Assembly (NCBI RefSeq): GCF_008728515.1
Contig: NC_044984.1
Location: 95,465,181-95,529,180 of the forward strand
Length of the DNA: 64,000 bases
Direction of reading: 5' to 3'
Source: Papio anubis
Taxonomy: Eukaryota; Chordata; Mammalia; Primates; Cercopithecidae
Made by a program: the position numbers and the translations under genes. How positions within the stretch are numbered: position 1 is the stretch's first letter; every line of letters starts with the position of its first letter. The notes under the pieces are model-generated. The model saw only the letters and a program-made list of their open reading frames with translations, did not search any database and was not told where the DNA came from. Shown here piece by piece: positions 1 through 11,280 of the stretch.

Positions 1-211
1 GGCAAAACCCCGTTTGTACTGAAAAATACAAAAATTAGCTGGGCGCGGTGGCAGGTGTATGTAATCTCAGCTACTTGGGAGGCTGAGGCAGAAGAATTGC
101 CTGAACCTGGGAGGCAGAGGTTGTAGTGAGCCAAGATTGCACCATTGCACTCCAGCCTGGGAAACAGAGCAAAACTCCATCTCAAAAACAAAAACAAACA
201 AACAAAAAAGT
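1..211 (+). repeat. Alu (SINE), left edge cut by the window
   Basis: The stretch has the Alu internal A-rich joint, the right-arm text TTGGGAGGCTGAGGCAG, CACTCCAGCCTGG and a CAAA-rich tail ending near 211. The first ~90 bases of the element lie outside the window. Divergence suggests an AluS/J age. It sits in an ANO4 intron in the gene's sense direction. Confidence 0.93.
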
Positions 212-3045
212 ACTATTACTTATCCATCCATTCTACTGCTGATAGACACTTGTGTTGTTTCCAAATTTAGGCTCTTATAAATAATACCTTTATGAACATT
301 TTTGTACATGTGTTTTGATTAACATGCATAGATGTTTTTATTAAGAATTTACATAAGAGTAGAGTTGGGAGGCCATAGATATGCATTTGTTTGTCTTTAA
401 TAAACACTTGAAAGCAGTCTTCAAAACCAGGCTGTGCCAGTTTATACTCTGGCTAACAGTAGAACAGCTCCAGTTATTCCATAAACTTACTAAAACTTGT
501 GTTCATATTTTAGCCATTTGGGTTGGTATGCAGCAGTATCTCATCATGATTTTAACTTGAAATTTTATAATAACTAATAACGCTGAGAAGCTTTTCATAT
601 GCTTATAGTCATTTGGATAAACTCTTGTGAATTTATATTCAAGCCCGTGTTTTTTTGTGGGTATCTATGTCTTTTCCTTAGTGATTTGTTATTTATATAT
701 TCTGGATATCAATCATTTGTCAGATATATATGTTGCAAATTAAATACCATTTCTCGGTTATTGGCTTGACTTCTCATTTTCTTATTGGTGTCTTTAAGTG
801 AAAAGAAATTTTAGTTTTGTTCTTCTTCAAACTTTTTGCCATATAAGTTTTAGAATCAGATTTCTAATTTCTATAAAAATCTTACTGAAATATTAGTTGG
901 GATTAAATTGAACTCCTACATCAATTTGAAGATATTTGATGTTTTCTCAATCCATGAAAATGGTATATCTTTGCATTTATTTATGTCTTTTTACATTTTT
1001 ATCAGCAATACTTTTTGTAGATTTTAGTATATACGTTTTGTAAAACTTAGATTAATTTCTAGGCACCTTAGGAATCTTTGCAACTGCAAATGATGTTTTT
1101 ATTGTTTTATTTTCTAATGTTTTGTTACTAATATTAAATATATAGAAATATTGTTGTTTTGTATGTTTGCTTATGCAAACTTGCTAGCATCTAGTATCAA
1201 TTATAGTTGCTTATATATTTTTTGAGATTTTCTACCTATATATACATAATTGTATCATCCACATATAATGATAACTTTACATTTTCCTTTTTAGTCATTA
1301 TGTATATATTTTTTTGTTCTTGCCTAAATGCACTAAGACCTTTTATATAATGCTGGATAAAACTGGTGATACTGGACATCATTGTTTCCGACCTGAGGGT
1401 GAAAGTGTTCAATATGTTACCATTAAGTGTGGTGCTAGCTGTATTGTTTTGTAAATACTTTTTATTGTTTCCTTAAAGAAGTTTTCATATATCCCTAGGT
1501 TGCTGAGAGTTATTATTATGACTAGTATTACGTTATATCATGTCATTTTCCTGAGTCTATTGAAATGATTATGTGATTTTTTAAAAAATGTTACTAACGT
1601 AGTGGATTTCATTGATTCTTTTTTGTTGTTAAAAAGTTGTTAAATTAACCTAGCAAACTTGGAAAAAAATGCCCACTTGGGTCATGATGCATTTTTTTAA
1701 TTACCAAGTTCAATTTGCTGATATTTTGCTTCTGATATTTATATACAAATTCATGGAAGATGTTACAGTGTAATTTTTCTTTCTTGTAATGTTTCATTCA
1801 GATTTGGATATCATTTTTATGATAGCTCTTTAAAATGATTAGGTAATGTTTTTCTCTTAAACAGTTTACATAGGATTACTATTATTTCTTTCTTACATAC
1901 TTGGAATAATTTACAATGAAGTAGCAGGACCTGAAATTTTCTTCATGAGAAGAACTTTAATTATAGATTTATTTTACTTAATAGATATAGAACTATTTCA
2001 GTTTTTATTTCTTCTAGCATCTGTTTTTGTAAGTTGTGTATTAGTTGTGTATTTTTTCAAGAAATTTGTTCATTTCATCTAAGTTTTCAAACTTAGTAGC
2101 ACAAAATTGTTTATATATCTCCTTATTAACTTTTTATATATCTAGGGCGTATAGTGATGCCCTTTCTTTTACTTATAACTTCATAGTTTGTGCTTTTCTC
2201 CCTTTTTTAAAACAGTACCTTAGAGGTTTATTAATCTTTTCAGAAGAAAAACTAACTTTGGGCTTTGTTGATTTTTCTTTACTACACCTTTGCCTTCTGG
2301 TTCATTCATTTCTGCTCTTTATTTCCTTCCTTTACTTCCTTTGGGCTTAGTTTCACTTTTTTTCTCAGCATCTCAAGATGCTGATTTTCAGATTTTCTTT
2401 TTTTCTAATATAGGGATTCAAAGCTATAATGTTCTCTATAAATACTGCTTTGACTGTATCCCACAAGTTTTCATATGTTGTATTTTATTAGCAAAACATT
2501 TTCCATTTCTCTTGTAATTTATTTTTGACTATGCATTTTGAAGGAATGCATTAGTATCAAAACATCTAAAGAGTTTTGATATATTGCTCTGTCATTGATT
2601 CTAATTTAATTACACTGTTATCAGAGGATATTCTCTCTGTTATTTCAGTCTTTTGATATTGTGTGTATATGTATAAAGATTATATATATATATAAAGATT
2701 TACCTTATGCTCCTTTATACCATCCGTGTTGATATATGTTTCAAGTATGTTCTGTAGTTGGTTGTTTGGTATAATGCTCTATATTTTTATGTCAATTCGG
2801 CAAGATTGATTAATTGTGTTTTTCAAATCTTCTAAGTCCTTGTTAAATATTGTGCCTCTTATCTACTAGTTACATACTTGAAATCCACAAGTATGATTGT
2901 GGATTTATCTTACTCTATTTTTAGTTCTGTCAACTTTTGCTTTATGTATTTTGAAACTGGGTTATTATGTACATACAAGTTGAATAATTCTGACTTACTG
3001 TTGAATTGATATTTTTATCATTATATAAAGTAATTATTTAATAAT
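212..3045 (-). repeat. Old L1 (L1M-type) fragment, antisense
   Basis: Read on the - strand this follows L1 ORF2 from the 3' part (left) to the endonuclease/RT part (right). On the + strand it shows the usual reversed L1 phrases, such as the CATTCTACTGCTGATAGACA region near 230, TATTCTGGATATCAATCATTTGTCAGATAT near 700 in pieces, and the GTATGATTGTGGATTTATCTT region near 2890. It is riddled with stops, so the small frames here are not genes. Edges are approximate. Confidence 0.8.
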
Positions 3046-3345
3046 ACAACGCTTTGAGGATGTGATGGGCAAGAGGCTGAAGAGCTAACCTTAAAACCTT
3101 TCAAAGGGCAGGACTGAGCCTTTTACTGCCTCTCAGAGCTAAGGAGATAGGGACCCACCAGGTTCTCAATCACAGCAAAGGAAGAAGAACAAATCAAAGG
3201 TGGACTAAGCTTTACAAAAACTCTATGCCAGCACTAGCCCAGCTTAATCTGTGACCAGCTTTAAGTGATTTCTCTTATCTGCCTAACATCACCGGGGGAA
3301 TTCTTTATGGTAGAAAAGAACATCACTAAGAGCGGAGTATCACAA
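3046..3345. other. Intronic stretch, nothing recognised
   Basis: No exon, RNA gene or repeat family that I can name. Composition is more balanced than the flanking L1, and it may be an old unclassified insertion or unique intron sequence. Confidence 0.4.
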
Positions 3346-3349
3346 ATTT

Positions 3350-3555
3350 GTTCCTAAAGAGCTAGATAGTAAATAATTTTGGCTTTTTGAGCCAATGGCA
3401 CAATCAAGGCTATTATGTAGACACTTTTACAGCAATTTAAAATATAGCCTTTTAAAATATAAAAACTATTCTTAGTTCACAGGTAGTTAAAAAAGAAAAT
3501 CAGATGGTTGGTCAAATTTGGCCACAGGCCATAGTTTGCTGACCCTTGATCTAGA
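3350..3555 (+). repeat. hAT-Charlie-type DNA transposon fossil
   Basis: The end GGCCACAGGCCATAGTTTGC followed by TGACCCTTG resembles the terminus of mammalian hAT non-autonomous elements (consensus phrase of the type GGGCCGTAGTTTGCCGACCC). The upstream part matches only loosely. Family is tentative. Confidence 0.5.
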
Positions 3556-3846
3556 GCCTCTACATGTGTGGCATAAAATAAAAAGATTACTAGGTATGCA
3601 AAAAGGCAAGAAAATGTGACTAATAAGAGGGAAAAGGAGACCCAAAGATGATTCAGAAATTGGGTTTAGCGCAGAGACTTTCAAATAGCTATGATTTATA
3701 TATAAAAATAGAAGAAAATATTGACAAAAATGGTTGAAAAATTGAGACTTTTAAAAGAGAATTAAAATCTATGAAAATAATTCTAGAATTGCAAAATATA
3801 AATCTGGAATTAAGAACTCATTTGATATGTTTAATAGCAGATTGAG

Positions 3847-4142
3847 GTTGGGTACGGTGGCCCACGCCTGTAATCCCAACACTTTGGGAGGCCAAAGTTG
3901 GTGGATCACCTGAGGTCAGGAGTTCAAGACTAGCCTGACCAACATGGCGAAATCCTGTCTCTACTACAAATACAAAAATTAGTGTGGTGGTGTGCGCCTG
4001 TAATCCCAGCTGCTCTGGAGGCTGAGGCAGGGGAATCACTTGAACAGAGGAGGCAGAGGTTGCAGTGAGCTGAGATCATGCTATTGCACTCCAGCCTGGG
4101 CGACAAGAGCAAAACTCCGCCTCAAATAAAAGAAAGAAAAAA
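3847..4142 (+). repeat. Alu (AluS-like), full length
   Basis: Both arms are present, from GTTGGGTACGGTGG to an A-rich tail. It is flanked by an imperfect target-site duplication, AATAGCAGATTGA on the left and AATAGTAGATTGA on the right, so its insertion into the HAL1-like element is clear. Confidence 0.93.
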
Positions 4143-4573
4143 ATAGTAGATTGACTCAACATAAGACAGTAAATTAGTGAACTTGAAGACAAGTCAATAA
4201 AAAGAAAATCCAAACAAGCCCAGAGAAAAGAAAAGAAAAACAGAGCAGAAAACATAAGAAACATGCAAAACAGTCAAAAAGTCTGAAATATTTGTAATAG
4301 AAGTCCCAGAAAGGAATAAAGAAAGAGGAAAAGTGATATTTGAAGAGGTAATGTCTGAGAAGGGGTAAATTAAAAGGAGGTAAACTTATATATTAGAATA
4401 TAAAACAGTTAAAAGTTTAACTAGATCTATATAGATCAAGATAATATCTCAAAATTATCATGTGATATGAACAGAGCAAAAAAATTGTAAATAATATCAT
4501 TATGTAAAGTTTAGGCACAAAAATTATTTACATGATATTTGCACTATGTATAATTTATTGCTATATGGGCATT

Positions 4574-4574
<1 letters not shown>

Positions 4575-4619
<45 letters not shown>
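4575..4619. repeat. (GT)n/(AT)n microsatellite
   Basis: About 16 GT units run directly into about 6-7 TA units. It is probably length-polymorphic. Confidence 0.95.
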
Positions 4620-4860
4620 AATGAACTGGAAGGATGCATACAAAACTCATGTCAGCAATTGTCTCTGTGAAGGGAGAGGAAACCACTCAAGAGCAAAAAT
4701 AGAGGAGAATTCAGTTTTATCTATATAGTATTTATTTTATTTATAAAAAGATGTTAAGCAGGTATGACAAAATGTTACCAAGAGTTAATACTAACATTTC
4801 CATGGGTATGTGGAAGTTTGTTATATCATTCTTTATGCTTTCCAATATTTAAAAGTTTTT

Positions 4861-5320
4861 TGCCAAAGAATTTTTTTAAATTAATCTACCTGTATTGTAC
4901 AAGTCTCTTCCCTTGAAAAAAAAAAAAAAGCAGCCATAAATGGGCATTATAGTTAATCACTTCAAGACCAATATCATGTGGGTCACCTTTGTGCTATGCA
5001 AAAATGATTAGTTGTTTTGATTTTAGGCCATAATATTTAACTAGATAATGAAACTGATTAGGTGTCAGATAAACAAAAACTACCAATGAACTAAACACAT
5101 TTTCCTTTTAAACTTGCAGTTATTTTCAATATAAATACAACCTGAAAGAACTAAACTCTAGTTGCATTTTTCTGTCGGTAACATCCAGTACTGTTAGTGA
5201 TCGTAAGAATTATCTCTGTCAGTTTTATTTCTACCTGATAGGTTTTCATTGTGTTCTGGCTTTTCTTCGTTGTAATTACATGTCAGTCATTGAACTAGCA
5301 TTATTTGATACCTGACAAGT
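4861..5320. other. Intronic stretch, nothing recognised
   Basis: AT-rich ANO4 intron with an A13-type run near 4917-4929. No exon or confident repeat. Confidence 0.4.
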
Positions 5321-6435
5321 CCTTCTCATACACAAAACCCCTGTAGTGAGTATGTAGGAAAAAGAAACATTAAAAAGTTGCTGTTTCTACTTTCATGAAG
5401 CTCACTGCAAAAGGAGGAAAAGGCAAAACACCATAAAATCAAGACAAAATAAGTTTTATGGTGGTGAGCAGAGTTGTGGCAGCTACAGAGGAGGTAGTAG
5501 TTAATTACAATTACGGAAGACTCAAGAGGGTGCATTTGAGTGTTCTCTTGAAGGAAGAATGACTACTTTATCAAAGTAGTCATAGAAACACTAAGTGCGT
5601 ATATGATGTATACCCATAAAATCAGAATTGGCTACTAGTGTAGCCGGAGTAGAGGATTGTTTGGGAAACCTGTTTTCTTTGTGGAGTGTATTTGGACATG
5701 AGGCTTGGAAGTTTGCTTGGAGTCAATTTACTGAGATCCTTGAATGGTGTGGTGAAAAGTTTGGGATTTATTCTGTAGCCAGTGAGAAACAACTGAAACA
5801 TTCTTTGTAGGGACATGAGTGCTGGGGTTGAACCAACATTTTAGACACACTGACAGCAGAATGATAGGGCAGGGAGCTGAAAGTTTGGAGGCAGAAAAAG
5901 CCAGTTAGAAAATCAGAGTCTGAACTCAAGTGGGGACAGTGCAGAAGACGGAGAAATGAGAGACATTTTTGAAGAGTAATTGTCAGGACTAGGAGGCTAA
6001 TGGTTCTGAAGGCTAAGCTAGCTGAGACCTGGTTTTTATGCAAGTTGATTCTGAAGGGAGGAAAGGAGGAGGGACATAAAAGGATAAATACGTTCAAGGA
6101 TGAGGTTCAGAGATTGGTTTGGGGAGTGCTGTTTCTGTAGCATAACAGACAACTGGCAATTCCCTGAAAAGAGTCAGGGTTAGAGATAGAGAATTGAGAA
6201 CCCTTATCAGAGAGATAATAATGAAGTCATGGGAGTAGATGGACTTACCAAAGAAAGAGAGAAGGCAAGAGAATAATAAAACCCAGGTCGAAAGAGAAGG
6301 AAATGCCCACATCTATTGGTGCGTAAAGAGCCACCTAGCACAAGCACCAAGTGTGAATGTGACCAAAGACAGGGGACACCTGGAGGTGGCAAAATAACCA
6401 AGATGAGGTAAATGGATTTTGCAGAACTCTGGAGC
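5320..6435 (-). repeat. L2-type LINE, antisense, degraded
   Basis: On the + strand the text has the complement of L2, with fragments such as GGTGAAAAGTTTGGGATTTATTCTGTA near 5750 in pieces and a gapped match over 5830-6250. Many frames are open by chance. The assignment is from remembered consensus and the edges are loose. Confidence 0.45.
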
Positions 6436-6439
6436 TACA

Positions 6440-6610
6440 CCACTGAGATTAGCGTCCCTTCTTAGTTACTTGTTTTGGGCAAGTTACCTGACCTCTTTGT
6501 GCCTCAGTTTCCTTACCTGTAAAATGAGGATAATAGTACCCACCACATAAGGTTGTCATGAAAATTAAATGAGTTAGTGTATATGAAGTAATTAGAACAA
6601 TGCCTGTTTT
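6440..6610 (+). repeat. MIR SINE
   Basis: The core GGCAAGTTACCTGACCTCTT, then CCTCAGTTTCCTTACCTGTA and AATGAGGATAATAGTACC and the end AGAACAATGCCTG follow the MIR consensus in order. It is an ancient mammalian SINE. Confidence 0.9.
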
Positions 6611-6839
6611 TACATAGAAAATGATATATATGTGTAATCATTGTTTTGTTATTGTTACTTTCTAAAATCAGATTTGTAAATATATTTTTACTATTTTTAC
6701 AGTCATATATGTATATATACATAGTCATTCAAACAGCCAAATACTTCTCGTCCATGATGCTCAGTAAATTTTATTTTTTTATTTTCCATTATGATGACTG
6801 GTTGTTTTGCATCAGAAACCACCCCCTTTTAAAACAAAT

Positions 6840-8130
6840 TTTATTTTGAAAGTTGCAAAAAGAGTAGTTTCTATACTTTACCTTACTTTTGCTAATGTTA
6901 ATATCTTACATATTTATTAAAACTAGAAAAGTTAAGAATACAATGCTATTATCTAATCTACAGACCTTATTTGAATTTTGCATTTTCCCAGTAATAACTT
7001 TTTTCTTGTTCACAATACTTCCAAGATCCAACATTACATTTAGATGTGTTGTCTCCTTAGTTCCTTTTAATCGATGACAATTCCTCAGTCTTTGTTTTTC
7101 ATGATCTTGACATATTTGCAGAGTATTTGTCAGTAGTTTTGGAGAAGCTCCTTCAATTCAGGTTTGTCTCATGTGTTTGCATAATTAGGTTGGGGTTATT
7201 CATTTTTGGCAAGAATACCACAGAAATGATGTTATACCCTCCTCAGTGCATCATATCGGGGTGTATAACATCATTATGTCTTATTACTGGTGATACTAGC
7301 TTTGATCACTTGGTTAAAATGTTGTTTTCGGCTGGGCACGGTGACTCACACTTACAAACCCAGCACTTTGGGAGGCCGAGGCTGGCAGATCACAAGGTCA
7401 GGAGTTTGAGATCAGCCTGGCTAACACAGGGAAACCCTGTATCTACTAAAAATACAAAAATTAGCTGGTCGTGGTGGTGGGTACCTGTAATCTCAGCTGC
7501 TCAGGAGGCTGAGGCAGGAGAATCGCTTGAACCCAGGAGATGGAGGTTGCAGTGAGCCGAGATCACGCCACTACACTCTAGCCTGGGTGACAGAGCTCGA
7601 CTCCATCTCAAAAAACAAAAAGATGTTTTCCAGGTTCCTCTGCTAAAAAGTTACTGTTTTTCCCTTTGTAATTAGTAAAAATTATGTGAGGAGATACTTT
7701 GAGAATCTGCAAATATCCTAGTTTCTTCAGTATACTTTACTAATTTTAGCATGCTTTGATATTTCTTGCCTACAAAAATTATTACTGTGATGTTTGACTA
7801 ATGGTGATTTTTTAATTTTCATCATTCCTCCTATATTGATTAATTATAATTCTACCATAAGGAAGAGCCACTCCTTATCTCCCATTTATTTATTTAATCA
7901 CTTATTTATGTAAGTATATATTTACATCAGTCTGGACTTAGATACTTAGTCTTTGGGCTATAATCCCATGCTTTCATTATTAATATTGTTTCATACAAAT
8001 TGTTCCAGATTTGGCTATTAGGGGTGCCTTCAAGTTTGTTCTGTGTCCTATTGGCATGTCCCCATCGTTTTTTGAGCATTTCCTTCCTTTCTGGCATCAC
8101 AAGATGTCCCAGACTTCTCTTGTATTGTCC
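6840..8130 (-). repeat. L1M 3'-region fragment split by an Alu
   Basis: The two flanks read continuously across the Alu at 7331-7618: the left flank ends near GATCACTTGGTTAAAATG and the right resumes at CCAGGTTCCTCTGCTAAAAAG. Together they resemble a common reversed L1M segment with TTTTTCCCTTTGTAATTAGTA and GGAAGAGCCACTCCTTATCT. Boundaries are approximate. Confidence 0.55.
7331..7618 (+). repeat. Alu, full length
   Basis: It starts GGCTGGGCACGGTGACTCAC and ends in a short A-rich tail. An imperfect flank repeat (ATGTTGTTTTC / AGATGTTTTC) marks the insertion into the L1M fragment. Confidence 0.92.
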
Positions 8131-8441
8131 CTACCATCATAGCTCTGGAATCAAACCTTCCTCCAAGGAACACTGATTCCTTTGGTTAGACAATGATATT
8201 TAGGAAACAAGATCTGGATCCTAGGTCCAGATCTCATAGCTCCCAGGAATCCATTGCTTCCAGGCCCAGGAAGTGCCTCCTTTTCCTGTCTCCTGGCCAT
8301 CTTTCTGGAAGAGATGTCCCCTGTGCATCTGTATTGGGAAAAATGGGACTTAAGACAATAACGTATTCAGATTATGATCCCTTTGAAAATAGTAATGGAA
8401 AACCAATACTCTCTGTTATTTTTTCCTTTTGTCTTTTCTAG

Positions 8442-8594
8442 TTCTTCAGTTTGGATTCACAACTATCTTTGTGGCAGCTTTTCCCCTAGCACCACTTCTG
8501 GCCTTACTGAATAACATAATTGAAATTCGACTTGATGCTTACAAATTTGTCACACAGTGGAGGAGACCTTTAGCTTCAAGGGCCAAAGACATAG
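8442..8594 (+). CDS. ANO4: ANO4 coding exon (Ca2+-site helix)
   Basis: This exon encodes 51 residues of anoctamin-4, a multi-pass TMEM16 protein described as a Ca2+-dependent phospholipid scramblase and cation channel. The frame reads (V)LQFGFTTIFVAAFPLAPL, then LLALLNNIIEIRLDAYKF and RRPLASRAKDIG. The phrase NNIIEIRLD is the TMEM16 helix whose E and D (E-I-R-L-D) are two of the conserved acidic Ca2+ ligands, and both are intact here. The acceptor is a pyrimidine tract ending CTAG (8440-8441 AG); the donor is GTAAGT at 8595. The exon begins in phase 1, so the valine's G lies in the preceding exon outside the window, and ends in phase 1. Length is 153 bp. ANO4 rather than ANO3 is chosen from the C-terminus of the last exon. 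Confidence 0.95.
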
Positions 8595-9602
8595 GTAAGT
8601 TGGATTTGCATATGTTTTTAAAATAAATATTAAACATCTGGCAGGTAAAATTTTAAAAGCCACAAACTTCAGATTTTTAAATTATGGTTTCCATGTAAGA
8701 TGATTCACCTAATTTTTGCAAAGAATAATTGTATTAGTTTTAAATAATATTAGACAAGAAGTAAAGCTGCTATTTGGAAGTTTGTAATTTCCAGTGCTAG
8801 AGAATTTGTGCTTAAATAGTTTCTCAATTTGGTTATTTCTATCTTAAGATGCTTGAATCTAAAAATTTAGATTTGTTATCACTTATATTCTTTTTGAAAT
8901 AGATCTTCCCTTTGCTTAACTTTGATTTGGTCTTTCCTAAATGTTTGCCTGATTTACATGAAGTATAATCCAGTTTTTCTAATGGCAGAGATGAACTTTG
9001 GTATTTGACTAGAGATGTTGAGTTGAATCAGACGCAGCCCCAGTGAGAGTTGCCTGAGATCAAAGACTGTCTTTTATTCATCTCTGCATCCAGTGCTTAG
9101 CACAGAGCAGGCAGTCACCCAGCCAATATATGTGGAAGAGAATTGCATGTGGATGTTATTGCTAATGATGTCTTTTAACCTCCGTGTGAAACAAACACGC
9201 ATTCTGTGAGCACCTACCCTGGGTCAGTGTGTCATGGGCAAGGCCCACAAAGATGGACAGAAGGGATGCTATCCATACCCTTAAGGAGCTCCCAGTCTGG
9301 TGGGGCTTGACATTATGTGTGCTGATCCTATCAGATGGTATTTTGGTGCCTTATCATTGACCAGAATTCTCTGCCTTATGTCTGATCCTGACTATTAAGT
9401 CATGAGCATATAGACACTCCCATAGAAACTTCCTCAATGCCAAGTTGTTTGCACAAATCCTTCCTCCTGGTTGCTTCTGTCAGTATTTGGAAAGATGAAG
9501 AATGGACCCATGAAAAGGACTTTTAAAAATGAATTCCCATTTTTTCATAATTATTACCTCTGCTTTGTGTATGGAACTAATACAACACTTCTATTTGAAT
9601 AG
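8595..9602 (+). other. ANO4 intron with L2 tail and MIR-like pieces
   Basis: A phase-1 intron of 1008 bp, GT...AG. It holds an L2 3'-end match near 9055-9140 (CAGTGCTTAGCACAGAGCAG) and a CCTACCCTGGGTCAGTGTGTC-type ancient repeat near 9200-9300. No extra exon is visible. Confidence 0.8.
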
Positions 9603-9750
9603 GAATTTGGTATGGAATTCTTGAAGGCATTGGAATTCTCTCTGTTATTACAAATGCATTTGTCATAGCGATAACATCTGACTTTATCCCTCGCTTGGTG
9701 TATGCCTATAAGTATGGACCTTGTGCAGGCCAAGGAGAAGCTGGGCAAAA
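9603..9750 (+). CDS. ANO4: ANO4 coding exon
   Basis: The 148-bp exon continues the TMEM16 core: (G)IWYGILEGIGILSVITNAF, then VIAITSDFIPRLVYAYKY and GPCAGQGEAGQ(K). The hydrophobic run ILEGIGILSVITNAFVIAI is a transmembrane helix; SDFIPRLVY is a strongly conserved anoctamin motif just after it. The acceptor is TTGAATAG and the donor GTAAGT at 9751. It starts in phase 1 and ends in phase 2 (AA of the Lys codon), which matches both neighbouring exons. No frameshift or stop is present. Confidence 0.95.
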
Positions 9751-10194
9751 GTAAGTTTGCTATAAAACCATTATACAATTTCTATTTCCTAGCCATTTTT
9801 TGAGGTTGGACACTCAGACAGAAGACTTTGCACTGGAGAATATGGAATACATGCCCAGAAGGAGAGACCTGTGATAGGGAAGGTGGAATTGTGATTTATT
9901 AGAAATAATAATAATAACACTGTCAGCCAAAGAAAACATGTCCTCATCTACCGAAGAGTTGGAGGACATACAAGTCAGACAGGTTTTAGATGGAATCCAA
10001 TGTAAGAGTAGCAATTAATCATTTTTCCTACCCCCGACCTCTGCCCACTATGAATTTAGAAATGTGTGATATGCTAATGTGTATATCAAAAAAGTAGTGT
10101 ATGATGTGTGTATAGTTATATCATTTTATGAGTTTGCAAAAGGACAGTTACAATCTGATTTACATTGTGTCATTATGTGTAGACTCTGCAGATC

Positions 10195-10265
10195 TTACAT
10201 AGGAAATATGGAACTATGTACTGAGTAGCCAGTAGGTCCTCAATAAGTATTTGTGGAATAAGTAA
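10195..10265 (+). repeat. L2 3'-end fragment
   Basis: The text GTAGGTCCTCAATAAGTATT followed by TGTGGAATAAGTAAGTG resembles the end of L2 (TAGGTGCTCAATAAATATTTGTTGAATGAATG). Confidence 0.6.
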
Positions 10266-10747
10266 GTGAAAGACCTTTTCCTGGGTATTGACCTGACCAA
10301 TGTCTATATTACCCCAAGCAGGTTGGATGTACTAAACTCCCTGGGAGGGGGATCAATTCTATGGCATTGCCTCAATGGTTTGCAAAGCCAGGGCAGTCTA
10401 CATATGGTCAGATAAAGCCTAGTCAAAATTATAACACATCCCCTAGCTTTCATTCCTGTACCTTGGAAAAAGGACAAGAAGTCTTAACATACTTCAAAAA
10501 TCTCTGTTTGGCTAAAGCCAAAATAATTAAATTCTTATTATGGGATTTAGATGTCTATAGGTCAGAGTGAGATGTGTTTGGGGATCACAGGGTCTTCTTA
10601 ATAACCCAGAAATCACCCTACATGGGCTGCTGTCTACTTACACAAGCGGCCCTGGTTTACTAGCCTGAGCCAGATTGATTTGTCCTCTGCAGCCATGGTA
10701 GCTGATCGACCCCAAGGAGTTGAGTGCCACCAAATCCAATCAACTGA

Positions 10748-10815
10748 ACTCATGCAAACCTGGCCTGGGTCCAATTTCATTACTCATGCAAACCTGGCCT
10801 GGGTCCAAGTTCATT
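10748..10815. repeat. 34-bp perfect-length tandem duplication
   Basis: Two adjacent 34-base copies (10748-10781 and 10782-10815) start ACTCATGCAAACCTGGCCTG and end TTCATT. They differ at one base (AATTT versus AAGTT). This is a simple local duplication with no known role. Confidence 0.93.
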
Positions 10816-11084
10816 ATTAATCCTACGTAAATGGGCTACGGCGTGAATGATTGAGGAATGTCATAAAGCTCACAATCCAGTTATTTGAAAAGGCTTCTAT
10901 AAAGTTCTTGACTACTATAAGCATGTGGCCACCCACACTAATTATCTAGCAACTTTCAGTGAGCATACCATCCCATTTTAAGAGAAATTTAAAGACACGT
11001 TATTTTGCCCAGGCATTTCTTTCTAATTGCAACTGCCGTTGACATTCTCTGCTTGGCTTAGCCTAAAAAAGCTTACCTTCACTG

Positions 11085-11280
11085 AAACCATTTTCACATA
11101 GGATTTGATTCTCAAAACAGCCCTGGGAATGGGACATGCATTATTATCTTCACTTTGAGGAGCAGGAAAAGATTTAAAAAGGTTAAGCCCAGAATCACAA
11201 GGCAGAGTAACCCTGGGAGCTCATGTGAAGGTAGAACCTCGACTCACTCTCCATCTGCACCTCACAGCCCTTGAGGCTGT
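11085..11280 (-). repeat. MIR SINE, antisense
   Basis: The complement of MIR is recognisable in CTCAAAACAGCCCTGGGAAT, ATTATTATCTTCACTTTGAG, GGTTAAGCCCAGAATCACAA and the GAACCTCGACTC region, in the expected order. Confidence 0.75.

Larger units (their letters stand above)
3690..4860 (+). repeat. HAL1/L1M ORF1-type fragment, split by an Alu
   Basis: Purine-rich sequence with the feel of L1 ORF1 and HAL1 (half-LINE): repeated GAAAA/AGAAAT blocks, a segment near 4300-4370 similar to the AGTCCCAGAAGGA...TATTTGAAGAG text of old L1s, and a TTTTTTATTTTCTTTAT-like 3' tail after 4700. The Alu at 3847-4142 interrupts it. No intact reading frame. Confidence 0.5.

Noticed and set aside
7127..7555. 142-codon frame on the + strand
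   Set aside because: It joins old L1M text with Alu text; the Alu part gives a familiar artefact (SAAQEAEAGESLEPRRWRLQ).
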